A stretch of 39,969 nucleotides of DNA from Opitutaceae bacterium (GCA_027488595.1 JAIYBI010000281.1:1-39969); one strand, 5' to 3'; shown: positions 26,087 through 35,471, numbered from the stretch's first letter. The notes: generated by a model not told the origin, from the letters alone. Made by a program: numbers and translations.

Positions 26087-27211
26087 TTAGCTAATTCGGA
26101 CCGGCATCACAACGCAGACGAAGTTCTCCAGGGTCTTAATGACGCCCGGGCTTACCTCATCTTTGATTTCAAAGTAAATCTCGTCCTTGGTGAGGGCCCG
26201 AAGCGGGTCCACGATAAACTGAGGGTTGAAGGCCACCTGCATGTCAGGACCGTTGTAGGCGATAGCCATACTTTCGTGAGCCTCGCCAAAATCGGGACTG
26301 GAGGCGCTGATTTCCAGAAGGTTATTGGAGACCTTCAGCTTTACTGAATTGCTCTTGTCCGAGCATACGAGGGCGGCGCGATGCACGCATTCATTGAACA
26401 ACTCGCGTTCAAGTTTGATGCGCTGGTGTGTTTCCTTGGGAATAACTTGTTGGTAATTTGGGTAATTGCCCTCGACCACCTTGCTGTAGAGGTAAATCGA
26501 GTCCACGAGACCGGTCTCGGGATTGTCGGCATTGATCTGGAAGGCCGCCCGGCGTTCGTTGAACGAAATTTTGAGTTTTTCTCCTTTGTCCAACATCCGC
26601 AATAATTCTGCAACTGTCTTGGCAGGCAGAATGATGCTGCCGGCTTTTTCTGCGGGAACATCAAGCTCCTTGGCGATCAACGCGAGACGCCGCCCATCGG
26701 TGGCGACGAGTGAAAGTTTACCGTCGCGGAAGTTAAAATACACGCCGTTGAGAATGTAGCGCGTCTCATCGGTGGATTGTGCGTAAGAAACGCTGCGCAA
26801 CATGGAAATGAGCTCGGCCTGCTCAAGGGAAAAGGTTTTGTCTTCGCTGAAATCAGGAAGCGGAGGGAACTCCTCCTTGCCGATGCCCATGATACGGAAA
26901 ACGGAACCGCCGGAGTTGAGTTTCACCTGGTGATTGGGCGCGGAATCGAACGACACGTCCAACTGCGGCAACTCGCGCACGATACCGGCAAGACGTTTTA
27001 CCGGGAGGGTTACGGAGCCGGTTTCCTTGACCTCGGCTTTCACCTTCACGCGGATTCCCAGGTCCAGATTCGTAGTGGTAAGAGTGATACAGTCTTTCTC
27101 GGCCTCGATCAGCACGTTGCTGAGGATCGGCATCGTGGCTTTGGAGCCGACGACGTTGAGAACCTGGGCCAGGCCGTTGCTGAAGTGGTCGCGATTGATT
27201 TTGAATTTCAT
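26087..27211 (-). CDS. dnaN: DNA polymerase III beta subunit (sliding clamp)
   Basis: A 374-residue sliding clamp that encircles DNA and tethers the replicative polymerase. It has three repeated clamp domains: [21 protein letters not shown] at the start, [15 protein letters not shown] in domain 1, [13 protein letters not shown] in domain 2, and the typical C-terminus [13 protein letters not shown]. Length is normal. dnaA is not adjacent, although the two are usually neighbours; instead pssA lies upstream. The 258-bp upstream gap is AT-rich and has one near-perfect DnaA box. Confidence 0.97.
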   Translation of the reverse strand: MKFKINRDHFSNGLAQVLNVVGSKATMPILSNVLIEAEKDCITLTTTNLDLGIRVKVKAEVKETGSVTLPVKRLAGIVRELPQLDVSFDSAPNHQVKLNSGGSVFRIMGIGKEEFPPLPDFSEDKTFSLEQAELISMLRSVSYAQSTDETRYILNGVYFNFRDGKLSLVATDGRRLALIAKELDVPAEKAGSIILPAKTVAELLRMLDKGEKLKISFNERRAAFQINADNPETGLVDSIYLYSKVVEGNYPNYQQVIPKETHQRIKLERELFNECVHRAALVCSDKSNSVKLKVSNNLLEISASSPDFGEAHESMAIAYNGPDMQVAFNPQFIVDPLRALTKDEIYFEIKDEVSPGVIKTLENFVCVVMPVRIS

Positions 27212-27469
27212 GAAAGGGGCGTGTGTCGGTCTGGAGGAGAGAAACGAGTTTTGAACAAAGGTGAATTAAAACCTAACTTGGATATATAAAACAGTCTTAA
27301 TCTTATAGGTGGTGGATAAGTCTAACAAGCGGGCGCTTTAGCTCTGAAAAACGGCAGGTCAAACAGGCCAAATAAAAATCGGGTTTCGACCGGCAAGGAG
27401 CAGCTTGTTCGCAAGGGGAAAGTTGCTGGCTCCTATGCGCAGGTTTGTTCACCGGGTCATTCACGGTGA
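27212..27469. other. AT-rich dnaN upstream region with a DnaA-box-like site
   Basis: The 258-bp gap between pssA and dnaN contains an AT-rich tract (27260-27310, including TATATAAAA). GGTGGATAA (27311-27319) differs from the DnaA box TGTGGATAA at one position. It must hold the dnaN promoter. An origin function is possible given the strand switch nearby, but only one box was found. Confidence 0.3.
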
Positions 27470-28360
27470 TTACAAGGGCGGGTTGGAATCGAGAGGTAGA
27501 GGTTTCGGAATGGTTTTGGTGCGAAAATGGTTAACAAGCCCGATGACGATGTAACTCAGGCAACAAGCGAGCATCCCGTATTCTTTGAAACGAAAAACTG
27601 CCGCCCCTACTGCCACGAGAATAATCCAGGTGGTGAGTTTGGTGCGCGTGCGCAAATCAATGGTTTTGCCGCTCGGATAGCGCACCGTGCTCACCATGAG
27701 CACTGCGATCAACAAAAGCAGGGGAGGAAGGGCAAGGGCCCAGCGATGGAGGGAGTGATCGCGCTCGGCTAGGTTAAGCAGGAAAAGCACAAGCGCTGCG
27801 ACAGTGCCGGCGGCGGCCGGCACAGGCAAACCGACAAAGTCCTTGTTGGTTTTAACGCCGGGTTTTTGGAGCAGAGGATGGGTTATGACATTAAAACGGG
27901 CGAGTCTCACTGCCGCGGCGAGCAGGTAAATGAAACCGAGGAGCCCCCCCAAACCGAGCAATTCCGGTTCACCCTTCGTCGGCGAAAGGATCAGAAAATA
28001 AACCAGCAGAGCGGGCGCCAACCCAAAGGAAACCACGTCTGCGATGGAGTCGAACTCGGCACCAAACAACGACTCGCGACCCCCCATGCGAGCGAGCCGG
28101 CCATCGAGAGCGTCAAAACCCATTGCGAGAAAGATGTAAGTCACCGCCCATTTGAAATCGCTGATTGCAGCGGCAGAGAGACCCTCGGTGTCGCGCATGG
28201 CGTAGTTTGCCTCAATGCAGCGCAAGCAAGCCGAGAAACCGCAAAAGAGGTTTCCCGCCGTCATCAAGTTGGGCAGAAAGTAAATGCGACTGGCGTGACT
28301 GGGATCGAGCGGTGGCTCGTAGTCATCATCGAGCTGCGGCATACTGGAAGGCTTTGACAT
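27470..28360 (-). CDS. pssA: CDP-diacylglycerol-serine O-phosphatidyltransferase
   Basis: Inner-membrane enzyme that makes phosphatidylserine, precursor of phosphatidylethanolamine. It has 296 residues. The CDP-alcohol phosphotransferase signature is intact at about residues 83-107: D-A-L-DG-RLAR, then eight residues, G-x3-D-x3-D (FGAEFDSIADVVSFG). The N-terminal PNLMTAGNLFCGF and about seven further hydrophobic helices match type II PssA. A ~25-residue acidic N-terminal lead precedes the core. The downstream neighbour is dnaN; the RelE-like gene is 69 bases upstream on the same strand. Confidence 0.95.
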   Translation of the reverse strand: MSKPSSMPQLDDDYEPPLDPSHASRIYFLPNLMTAGNLFCGFSACLRCIEANYAMRDTEGLSAAAISDFKWAVTYIFLAMGFDALDGRLARMGGRESLFGAEFDSIADVVSFGLAPALLVYFLILSPTKGEPELLGLGGLLGFIYLLAAAVRLARFNVITHPLLQKPGVKTNKDFVGLPVPAAAGTVAALVLFLLNLAERDHSLHRWALALPPLLLLIAVLMVSTVRYPSGKTIDLRTRTKLTTWIILVAVGAAVFRFKEYGMLACCLSYIVIGLVNHFRTKTIPKPLPLDSNPPL

Positions 28361-28429
28361 GGCGGAAAAGGGAAACGGCTGAGGGATGTGAGGGACGAGG
28401 GAAAACGATGAAATCTCAGGCCTGAAGAC

Positions 28430-28783
28430 TTACTTGGTCAGGGATTCGAGGTATTTCCAAAACTTGGAATGTTGCTCGACAAGCTGGGTTTCGGAAACAG
28501 GGAGCCGATTGCGCAAAAGAAAATCCTCCAGGGAGTGATGATGCAGAATGTAGAGAACGTGGAGAACCTCCTCGCCGCGCACTTCGAAGTAATAACGCAG
28601 GGTATCGCCACGCAGCCGGTAGAGAGTCAGGCCGCCGCGCACAAAGCGATCGAGCGGCTCGCGAGGGTGGGCAAGAGCCTCGGGTTTGAGCGTGCTGATG
28701 GGCTCGATGGCATCCAACTGCACCAAAGGATCGAGTTTTTTAAGTTCACCCAGAGCCTGAGCGGAAAAAGTAACCTGAAACAT
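28430..28783 (-). CDS. Solitary RelE/ParE-like toxin-family protein
   Basis: A 117-residue small protein with the RelE/ParE beta-alpha architecture: MFQVTFSAQALGELKKLD at the start, LDRFVRGGLTLYRLRGDTLRYYFEVRG in the centre, and VLYILHHHSLEDFLLR near the end. RelE toxins cleave mRNA in the ribosome. No antitoxin gene is adjacent; the neighbours are pssA downstream and a divergent transporter. The C-terminal ~35 residues (PVSETQLVEQHSKFWKYLESL) extend beyond the usual core, so it may be a non-toxic relative. The ATG at 28783 is chosen by the family start; upstream codons run into intergenic repeats. Confidence 0.7.
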   Translation of the reverse strand: MFQVTFSAQALGELKKLDPLVQLDAIEPISTLKPEALAHPREPLDRFVRGGLTLYRLRGDTLRYYFEVRGEEVLHVLYILHHHSLEDFLLRNRLPVSETQLVEQHSKFWKYLESLTK

Positions 28784-28806
28784 AGCCGCGCAGCGTGGGC
28801 GAGTGA

Positions 28807-28893
28807 CGGAGTGCCAGCAAGCCCCGCGTGGCGGATGCGGGGACGGACGCTCCGGGGCATACCGGTGACAGGCTTTCACGTTGCGGCACTCCG
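28807..28893. repeat. Long-range inverted repeat in a divergent promoter region
   Basis: CGGAGTGCC (28807-28815) and GGCACTCCG (28885-28893) are perfect 9-base arms. Between them a CCCCGC/GCGGGG hairpin (28822-28827 with 28837-28842) can form. The element lies wholly between the divergent RelE-like and transporter genes. Confidence 0.5.
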
Positions 28894-28923
28894 GGCGGTG
28901 GCCAACTTCACGGACGCATTCGT

Positions 28924-31305
28924 ATGCGGTCTTCCTTCAGCATTTTCTTCGCTTTGTTTTTTCTCGGGTTAGGCGTGCATGCTTCCGGGGCGAATCCCGC
29001 AGCGCAGGACGATACGATCAGTCTGGATATTCCGGTGCTGGTGGCGGGTTATGGAGCAGAGTTTTTTGAGGAGACGGCACGGGAGTTTTCAAAACTTCGC
29101 CCCGGAGTGAAGGTTCACCTCTATGGCGATCCGCGCATCAACGACAAGGTTCGCACCCGGGTGATGGCGGGTGATTGGCCGGATGCGAGCGACGCGGTTC
29201 TTCTCTACCCACGTTTGATCGAGGCGGGGCGAATTCTCGACCTGGGTCCGGCTCTCGACGGGCCGAATTGGGAAGGCGACGCCCGCTGGCGCGATACCTT
29301 TCGCCCCGGAGTGCTCGACCGTTGGGCGATCCCGGGAAAACAGGAGGGCACCGCGGTGTATGGGGTGCCTTTTGCCCATGCAGTGTGGACGATCTTTTAT
29401 GACAAAGCCCTTTTTAGCCGTAATGGCTGGGAGGTTCCCCGAACCTGGGATGAGTTTTTCACCCTCTGCGAAACAATGCAGCAGGCCGGAGTCGCGCCGC
29501 TCTCGCTACCGGGCGTCACGATGCGCTATGGCGACGCGCTCCTGCGCGCGGCCCATTACAACCTCGTGGGACCGGAAGGCTATGCGGCCTACCACGCACT
29601 CGCGACGGGGGCCCGAACCGATGCACGGTTTATCCGCGCCGCCGAAGTGCTGCGCCGAACCGCCACGCGTCATCTGGTGCGTGGCTGGGAGGGCATGACC
29701 CACACGGCGGCGCAAATGGCATTCCTTGACGGGCGGTGTGCGATGACGCTCTCCGCTTCCTGGTTCGCCAACGAAATGCGCGGACGTCTGCCGGCGGGCT
29801 TTGAATTGGGGGCGATGAACCTGCCGGTTTTTTCCGACGGTATCACGCTTGTGGATACGGTTCAGGCCCAAAGCGGATACTACTTTGTTTTCCAAACCGG
29901 TGACGCGGCGCGGGAGCGGGCGGCGGTGGATTTTTTTCGGTTTATGACCTCGCGGGAGCGGGTGAAGCGCTTTGCGCAGATGGCCGACGCGCCGGTGGCG
30001 TTGCGCGCGGCCTGTCCGGATGATTACTCGCCGCGCATGGTGGACACGGCGGCGCTGCTGGCCCGCAGCCCAGGCGCCTTCGACGCCGCACCGGCCACGG
30101 CTTCAGCGGCTCAGGCAACCCTGGCACAGGCGCTGACCAATGCGCGCTACGAGTTGATGACAGGAAGGATCACGGCCGAGGAGTTCGGCGCGCGTTTGGA
30201 GGCGGCGGCCGGCACGGAGCGGGCGCGGCGCGTGAATCCGGATTATGTGGAGAACCGTCACGGCGCAGTGGCGGCGGGTTTGCTGGCATTGCTTTGCGGC
30301 CTGTTTGCGTGGCTGGTCTGGCCGCGCCGGAGACGCGGCGGGCCCGCCGGGATTCGGGAGGACGGAAGAGAGCCGGAGCATCTCGGTCCCCTGCCCGCTC
30401 GCTTCGGTGCAGTTTTTGTCGGACCGGCGCTGGGAGTTTATGCTGCTTTTGTGCTGGTGCCTGGGCTGGCCGCTTTTGGTTGGGCGCTGACGCGCTGGGA
30501 CGGTTTTGGAACCAAAGCCTGGGCGGGCCTTGGTAACTTCCGCTGGCTGTTGCTGGAGAGTGACGTGTTTTGGGGCGCGCTGAGGAACAACCTGTTTTTA
30601 ATGCTGGTGCCGCCGCTGGTGGTGGTGCCGGTGGCGTTGGGCATGGCGGCGTTTATTCAACGCGGAAACCGGGGGGCGGGAGTGTTTCGAGTGGTGTTGC
30701 TGTTCCCGAATCTGTTGGGCGGTATCGCGGCGGCGTTGATCTGGTTGGCGGCCTACGAGCCGGCGAGTGGCTTCGTGAATGCGGGACTCGTGGCATTGGG
30801 CGACGGACTGGCGGCGGCGGGTGGGCCGGTGGCGGTGAGCGGCTGGTTGCGGGGATTCGCCGGGCATGCGTGGCTGGCGCAGGAGAACCTGTATTGGTCG
30901 CTGGTTCCGATTTACCTCTGGATGGCCTGCGGTTTCAACCTGGTGCTTTATCTGGCGGCAATGCAGGGCGTGCCGGCGGAGCTTTATGAGGCGGCGGAGT
31001 TGGACGGGGCCTCGCCGGTCCGGCAGTTTTTCACGATTACCCTGCCTCTGATTCGCGAGGTGCTGGTGATCTCGGCGGTGTTTTTGATCATCGGCGGACT
31101 CAATGCGTTCGAGCTGGTATGGCTGTTGACCGCGCAGGATCCGGCGGCGGGCGTGCATACGCTTGGAACGTTCATGGTGGGCACGCTGTTCACGGAGTTT
31201 CAGGTCGGACGCGCAGCGGCGATCGCGGTGTTGTTGTTCGTGCTGGTGCTGGCGGCATGTGTGGCATTGCTACGGGTGACGCGAAGGGAGGCGGTCGAGC
31301 TGTGA
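28924..31305 (+). CDS. ABC sugar transporter: solute-binding protein fused to MalF-type permease
   Basis: A 793-residue fusion. An N-terminal signal peptide (MRSSFSIFFALFFLGLGVHASGA) leads into a family 1 sugar-binding protein to about residue 440, with EEFARE-type periplasmic features such as FFEETAREFSKLRPGVKV and a YGVPFAHAVWTIFYDKALF ligand segment. A membrane helix at about 446-465 is followed by a charged Arg patch, then a MalF-like permease (about 500-793) with the EAA loop EAAELDGASPVRQFFTITLPL near residue 689. Binding protein and permease are normally separate genes; the fusion would tether the receptor to its channel. No ATPase gene is nearby, so a shared one elsewhere must energise it. 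It overlaps the next permease gene by four bases. Confidence 0.9.
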   Translation: MRSSFSIFFALFFLGLGVHASGANPAAQDDTISLDIPVLVAGYGAEFFEETAREFSKLRPGVKVHLYGDPRINDKVRTRVMAGDWPDASDAVLLYPRLIEAGRILDLGPALDGPNWEGDARWRDTFRPGVLDRWAIPGKQEGTAVYGVPFAHAVWTIFYDKALFSRNGWEVPRTWDEFFTLCETMQQAGVAPLSLPGVTMRYGDALLRAAHYNLVGPEGYAAYHALATGARTDARFIRAAEVLRRTATRHLVRGWEGMTHTAAQMAFLDGRCAMTLSASWFANEMRGRLPAGFELGAMNLPVFSDGITLVDTVQAQSGYYFVFQTGDAARERAAVDFFRFMTSRERVKRFAQMADAPVALRAACPDDYSPRMVDTAALLARSPGAFDAAPATASAAQATLAQALTNARYELMTGRITAEEFGARLEAAAGTERARRVNPDYVENRHGAVAAGLLALLCGLFAWLVWPRRRRGGPAGIREDGREPEHLGPLPARFGAVFVGPALGVYAAFVLVPGLAAFGWALTRWDGFGTKAWAGLGNFRWLLLESDVFWGALRNNLFLMLVPPLVVVPVALGMAAFIQRGNRGAGVFRVVLLFPNLLGGIAAALIWLAAYEPASGFVNAGLVALGDGLAAAGGPVAVSGWLRGFAGHAWLAQENLYWSLVPIYLWMACGFNLVLYLAAMQGVPAELYEAAELDGASPVRQFFTITLPLIREVLVISAVFLIIGGLNAFELVWLLTAQDPAAGVHTLGTFMVGTLFTEFQVGRAAAIAVLLFVLVLAACVALLRVTRREAVEL

Positions 31306-32156
31306 GCACGCGATGCGAGGTATCGGTTTCGCGGGGTCTTTTGGCGGTGGCGCTGTGCGCGTATCTGGCCTGGGTGGTGTTCCCGATGGTGTGGGTTGCG
31401 TATTCGTCGTTTAAGGACGACGCGGCGATTCTGCGCGCGCCGCTGGCGGTGCCGGCGTGGGCCGAGGTGGACGGAGCCGCGTATGCCCGGGCTTGGAGAG
31501 AGGCGCGTTTCGGGGACTATGTTTTAAACTCGGTGGTGGTCACCGGGGTGTCGGTCGGGCTGATCCTCGCGTTGGGGGCGATGGCGGCTTACGCACTTTC
31601 CCGTTACCACCATCGAATGGGGCGCGCGGTGTATATGCTTTTTCTAGCCGGGCTGACCATGCCGGTGCAATTGGCGATGGTGCCCTTGTTTTTTGAACTG
31701 CGCGCGCTTGGCTTGTTGGATTCGCGACTGGGCCTGATCCTGGTTTACACGGCCAACGGGCTGCCCTTTGCGGTGTTTATTCTGGCGGGTTTTTTCCGGA
31801 GCTTGCCGCGCACCCTTTATGAGGCGGCGGTGATTGACGGCTGTTCGGAGGCGGGGGCGTTTTGGCGGGTGATGCTGCCGCTGGCCCGGCCGGGTTTGGT
31901 GACGGTGGCGATTTTCCAGTTCATCGGGATTTGGAAGGAGTATTTTTTCGCGTTCATGATCGTCGGCGGGGCGGATGGCGGGGCGCGGACCCTGCCGCTG
32001 GGCTTGGCGAATCTGGCGATCACGGCGCAGTATCGTGGTGATCAGGGTATGTTGTTTGCCGGGTTGGTGATGGTGACGCTGCCGATTCTGGCGATCTATC
32101 TGTTGCTGCAGCGGCAGTTGGTGAGCGGTATCACGGCGGGCGCGGTGAAGGGTTGA
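31302..32156 (+). CDS. ABC sugar transporter permease, MalG type
   Basis: Second inner-membrane permease of the same importer, 284 residues, six predicted helices. The EAA loop is YEAAVIDGCSEAGAFWRVMLPLARPGL. The N-terminal VVFPMVWVAYSSFKDDAAIL pattern is typical of MalG/UgpE-like subunits. It starts at a GTG overlapping the TGA of the fusion gene (GTGA), with a good Shine-Dalgarno (GGGAGG at 31285-31290), so the start is secure and translation is coupled. The substrate is probably a sugar or oligosaccharide but cannot be named. Confidence 0.93.
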   Translation: MSTRCEVSVSRGLLAVALCAYLAWVVFPMVWVAYSSFKDDAAILRAPLAVPAWAEVDGAAYARAWREARFGDYVLNSVVVTGVSVGLILALGAMAAYALSRYHHRMGRAVYMLFLAGLTMPVQLAMVPLFFELRALGLLDSRLGLILVYTANGLPFAVFILAGFFRSLPRTLYEAAVIDGCSEAGAFWRVMLPLARPGLVTVAIFQFIGIWKEYFFAFMIVGGADGGARTLPLGLANLAITAQYRGDQGMLFAGLVMVTLPILAIYLLLQRQLVSGITAGAVKG

Positions 32157-32222
32157 GGGTGGAGGCGTTGTTTTGCGACGCGGCTTGGCATGGAGGACAA
32201 TCTTGCGCATGGTGAGGGTTGT

Positions 32223-34568
32223 ATGTCCGAGAACGAGTCGTCCTTCATCACTGCGCTGAGTGCAAACGAGCCGATGTTGCTCGCCTGGCTTCGGCAGGGA
32301 ATAGACGCCCATGCGATCATCGCGTTGACGGATCCGGCGGGAGTTATCCGGCATGTGAATGACCGGTTGTGCGAGATTTCGGGTTACGCCAAGGAGGAAT
32401 TGATCGGCCAGACGCATCGTTTGCTCAAGTCGGGTTATCATGACGCGGCGTTTTTTGAGAAGATGTGGGGCACGCTCATCGCCGGCGAGATTTGGCAGGG
32501 CACGATTTGCAACCGGGCGAAGGACGGGCGGCATTACTGGGTTGAGACGACTATCCTCCCGCTGCTCGGGCTAGCGGGGCGACCGCTCGGCTATCTGGCG
32601 CTGCGAACGGATGTCACGCGGCTGATTGATACGGAGCGCGAACTCGCGCTGAAAACCCAGGAGATGCAGCTGCTTTTCGACCACTCGCCAATCGGTCTGA
32701 GCTGGCGTGAAATTGGGCCGGACGGGAAGCCCGGGTTTAACCACGTTAACCGGCGCTTTTGCGAGTTGATCGGGTTGAGCATCGAGGATGCGTCCAATCT
32801 AGCGAATGTTGAGCGAGTCACCCATCCTGATGATTGGGCGAAGCAGATGACGCTCACGCGGGAGCTGTATCAGGGGAAAAACAACACGTTTGTGATGGAA
32901 AAGCGCTACCTGCATCCGGGTGGCCGTGTGATTTGGGGTGTGCTTACGGTGGTGGTGGTGCGCGGCAAGGATGGCCGGGTGACACACCATTTTGCGATGT
33001 TGGAGGACATAACGGCGCGCCATGAGGCGGAGGAGGAGATGCGACGAACCGAGTCCCGGTGGCGCACCTACATCCAGACCGCGAGCGAGATCCTTTATGC
33101 GCTCACTCCCGAGGGACGCATCAAGTTTGTTTCCCAGGCGTGGACGACAAAGTTGGGGCATTCGGTGGATGAGGTCATAGGCATGGCCTTCCGCGATTTC
33201 GTGCACCCGGAAGATGTGGTGCGGTGGGATGAGTTTCTAAGGAATACGTTGGCGACCGGGGGCGACGGGCAGGGTATCGAGTATAGGATCCGGCATCTTG
33301 ATGGACGCTGGATCTGGCATGCCTCGACCGGGTCCGCCTACATTGACCGTGACAAACGCCGGGCGTATTTCGGGGTCGGGCGTGACGTGAGCGTGAGGCG
33401 GCAGGCGCAGCATGAACTTCGGGCCGCTTTGGCGCGTTTGGAGGAGATGGCGCGGATCATTGACCGTTCTCCCTCGGTGGTGGTGCTTTGGCGTTCCGAG
33501 GCGGGGAGCTGGCCGGTGGAGTTCGTTTCCGCGAGTGTGCGGCAGTTTGGTTACAACCCTGACGACCTTACCGGGCGCCGCATCAGCTTCCGGGATATGA
33601 CACATCCGGAGGACCGGGAACGGGTCGGCGCTGAAGTGGATGCCCATGCCGCGGCCGGGCATCAGGAATACAATCAAGAGTATCGCATTCAGTGTGCCGA
33701 CGGTTCGGTGCGTTGGGTGGATGACCACACAATCGTGCGGCTCGATGAAAACGGCCGGGTGACGCATCACGAGGGGCTCATCATGGATATCACCGAGCGC
33801 AAAGCGGCCGCCGACCGCGCGAGAATCGCGCAAGAGCGCGAACTGGAGCTGGCGCGCGATGTGCAGCAGCATCTTTTGCCCAGTAGTTTTCCCGAGCTTG
33901 GTGGAATCGAGGTCGAGGTGCTCTCGCAGCCTTCGCAGCAACTTGGGGGTGATTATTACGATGTGCTCACGGTGGATGAGCGCCACCACGGCTTTGTGAT
34001 CGCGGATGTGTCCGGCAAGGGTGCGCCGGCGGCGCTCATGATGGCGGCGTGCCGTGCGAGCCTGCGCTTGTGCGCGCCGGGAGAACTATCGCCGGCGGCG
34101 GTGCTCCACCGGGTGAACCGCGCCCTGCAACCCGACATGCCGCGCGGCATGTATATCACGCTTTTCTACGGTATTTTAAATTTGGATACGCTTGCGCTCC
34201 GGTTTTGCCGGGCGGGACACGAGGCGGGTCTGGTGCTCCGCGGGGCCGGCGGTCCGCCGCAGTTGTTGGGCGACGGCGGCATGGCGCTGGGCATGGCCCC
34301 GCCCGATCTTTTCGAGGCAACCTTGGACGAGGGCCGGGTTGTGCTTGCGCCCGGAGATTTGCTCGCGCTCTACACCGATGGTATAAACGAAGCCTGCAAC
34401 GCGTCGGGGGATGAGTTTGGTCGCGACCGCCTGGTGGACAGCCTCCGGCGTCATCAAAAAGAGCCGTTGGCGGAGATATTGCGCCGCGTGGATCGTTATC
34501 TCCGGCAGTTTTGCACGCTTGCGCCGCGCCATGATGACCGGGCGCTGCTACTGGTCAGGCCCAAGTAA
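32223..34568 (+). CDS. Multi-PAS SpoIIE-type serine phosphatase (RsbU-like)
   Basis: A 781-residue cytoplasmic signalling protein with no membrane helix. Four PAS/PAC units run in order at about residues 25-140, 150-270, 280-395 and 405-530, marked by repeated HPDDW/HPED motifs and ending lines such as EDITARHEAE and MDITERKAAA. A short coiled coil (RIAQERELELARDVQQHLLPSS) leads to a PP2C-like SpoIIE phosphatase with metal-binding acidic motifs GGDYYDVL, IADVSGKGAPAALMMA, LYTDGINEA and HDDRALLLV. Such proteins dephosphorylate anti-sigma-factor antagonists in partner switching. No STAS or kinase partner is encoded nearby. The ATG at 32223 has a GAGGG element nearby; an ATG 33 bases upstream is less likely. 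Confidence 0.92.
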   Translation: MSENESSFITALSANEPMLLAWLRQGIDAHAIIALTDPAGVIRHVNDRLCEISGYAKEELIGQTHRLLKSGYHDAAFFEKMWGTLIAGEIWQGTICNRAKDGRHYWVETTILPLLGLAGRPLGYLALRTDVTRLIDTERELALKTQEMQLLFDHSPIGLSWREIGPDGKPGFNHVNRRFCELIGLSIEDASNLANVERVTHPDDWAKQMTLTRELYQGKNNTFVMEKRYLHPGGRVIWGVLTVVVVRGKDGRVTHHFAMLEDITARHEAEEEMRRTESRWRTYIQTASEILYALTPEGRIKFVSQAWTTKLGHSVDEVIGMAFRDFVHPEDVVRWDEFLRNTLATGGDGQGIEYRIRHLDGRWIWHASTGSAYIDRDKRRAYFGVGRDVSVRRQAQHELRAALARLEEMARIIDRSPSVVVLWRSEAGSWPVEFVSASVRQFGYNPDDLTGRRISFRDMTHPEDRERVGAEVDAHAAAGHQEYNQEYRIQCADGSVRWVDDHTIVRLDENGRVTHHEGLIMDITERKAAADRARIAQERELELARDVQQHLLPSSFPELGGIEVEVLSQPSQQLGGDYYDVLTVDERHHGFVIADVSGKGAPAALMMAACRASLRLCAPGELSPAAVLHRVNRALQPDMPRGMYITLFYGILNLDTLALRFCRAGHEAGLVLRGAGGPPQLLGDGGMALGMAPPDLFEATLDEGRVVLAPGDLLALYTDGINEACNASGDEFGRDRLVDSLRRHQKEPLAEILRRVDRYLRQFCTLAPRHDDRALLLVRPK

Positions 34569-34637
34569 AAAAAGAGAGTGGCTGGTGCGTCGCTTCGGTT
34601 TGCGCCGGGATGCAGGCGCGCTCAAGGTGCGGACGAT

Positions 34638-35471
34638 ATGCCTGCAACCGCCGTATCCACACCTTTGCTCTACGAGTCCCATTGTCACACACCACTGTGC
34701 AAACATGCGGAGGGCCAGCCCGAGGAGTATTGCGCCCATGCTCTCCGCCGGGGGCTGAAGGGGATCATTTTTACCTGTCACGCTCCCCTGCCCCACGGCT
34801 GGTCGGCCGATGTTCGGATGGCGGATTCCGAGTTTGGCGCCTACGTGGAGATGGTGGCCTGCGCGAGAGAAGTCTTCGCGGGAAGGCTGGATGTGCGACT
34901 GGGGCTGGAGAGTGATTTCGCTCCCGGATTGGAGGCCTGGCTTGAGGCGCTGCACAAACGTGTGCCGCTGCACCACGTGCTGGGCAGTGTGCATTACCAA
35001 ATAGATTTCTATCGAAAGCAGTATTTTAAGGGCGATGTTTTTGAGTATCAAAAGGTTTACTATGAACATCTTGCAATGGCCGCGGAAAGCGGGCTTTTTG
35101 ACACACTGAGTCATCCGGACTTAATCAAGAATGAGTCGCCGAGGGAGTGGTTTTTTCCGCGCATACAGCCGTTTATTGAAGCGGCGCTGGATCGTATCGC
35201 CGCCACCGGGGTGGCGATGGAGCTAAACACGAGCGGGATGTTAAAGGCTATTCGGGAGATGAATCCCGGGCGGGCGCAATTGGCTTTGATGCAAGCGCGG
35301 GGGATTCCGGTGGTGCTGGGGGCTGACGCGCACCGCCCGGACCGCGTAGCGGATGGGTATGAGGCGGCGCTTCTGGGACTTCACCAAGCGGGGTATCGAG
35401 AAGTGAGTATAGTGCTCGATCGCAGGCGTCAGACGATTCCCCTGGAGGCGGCGTTGTCCAGTTTGCGTTGA
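34638..35471 (+). CDS. hisK: PHP-family histidinol-phosphatase
   Basis: A 277-residue PHP-domain metal-dependent phosphoesterase, most like the HisK/HisJ histidinol-phosphatase, which makes histidinol in histidine synthesis. Metal-binding motifs: YESHCHTPLCKH at the N-terminus, FTCHAP, GLESDF, VLGSVHY, LSHPDLIK and VVLGADAHRPD. The order and spacing match the histidinol-phosphatase subgroup rather than polymerase PHP domains. No other his genes are nearby, so the assignment rests on sequence alone. It lies 69 bases after the phosphatase gene and before mnmE on the same strand. Confidence 0.88.
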   Translation: MPATAVSTPLLYESHCHTPLCKHAEGQPEEYCAHALRRGLKGIIFTCHAPLPHGWSADVRMADSEFGAYVEMVACAREVFAGRLDVRLGLESDFAPGLEAWLEALHKRVPLHHVLGSVHYQIDFYRKQYFKGDVFEYQKVYYEHLAMAAESGLFDTLSHPDLIKNESPREWFFPRIQPFIEAALDRIAATGVAMELNTSGMLKAIREMNPGRAQLALMQARGIPVVLGADAHRPDRVADGYEAALLGLHQAGYREVSIVLDRRRQTIPLEAALSSLR

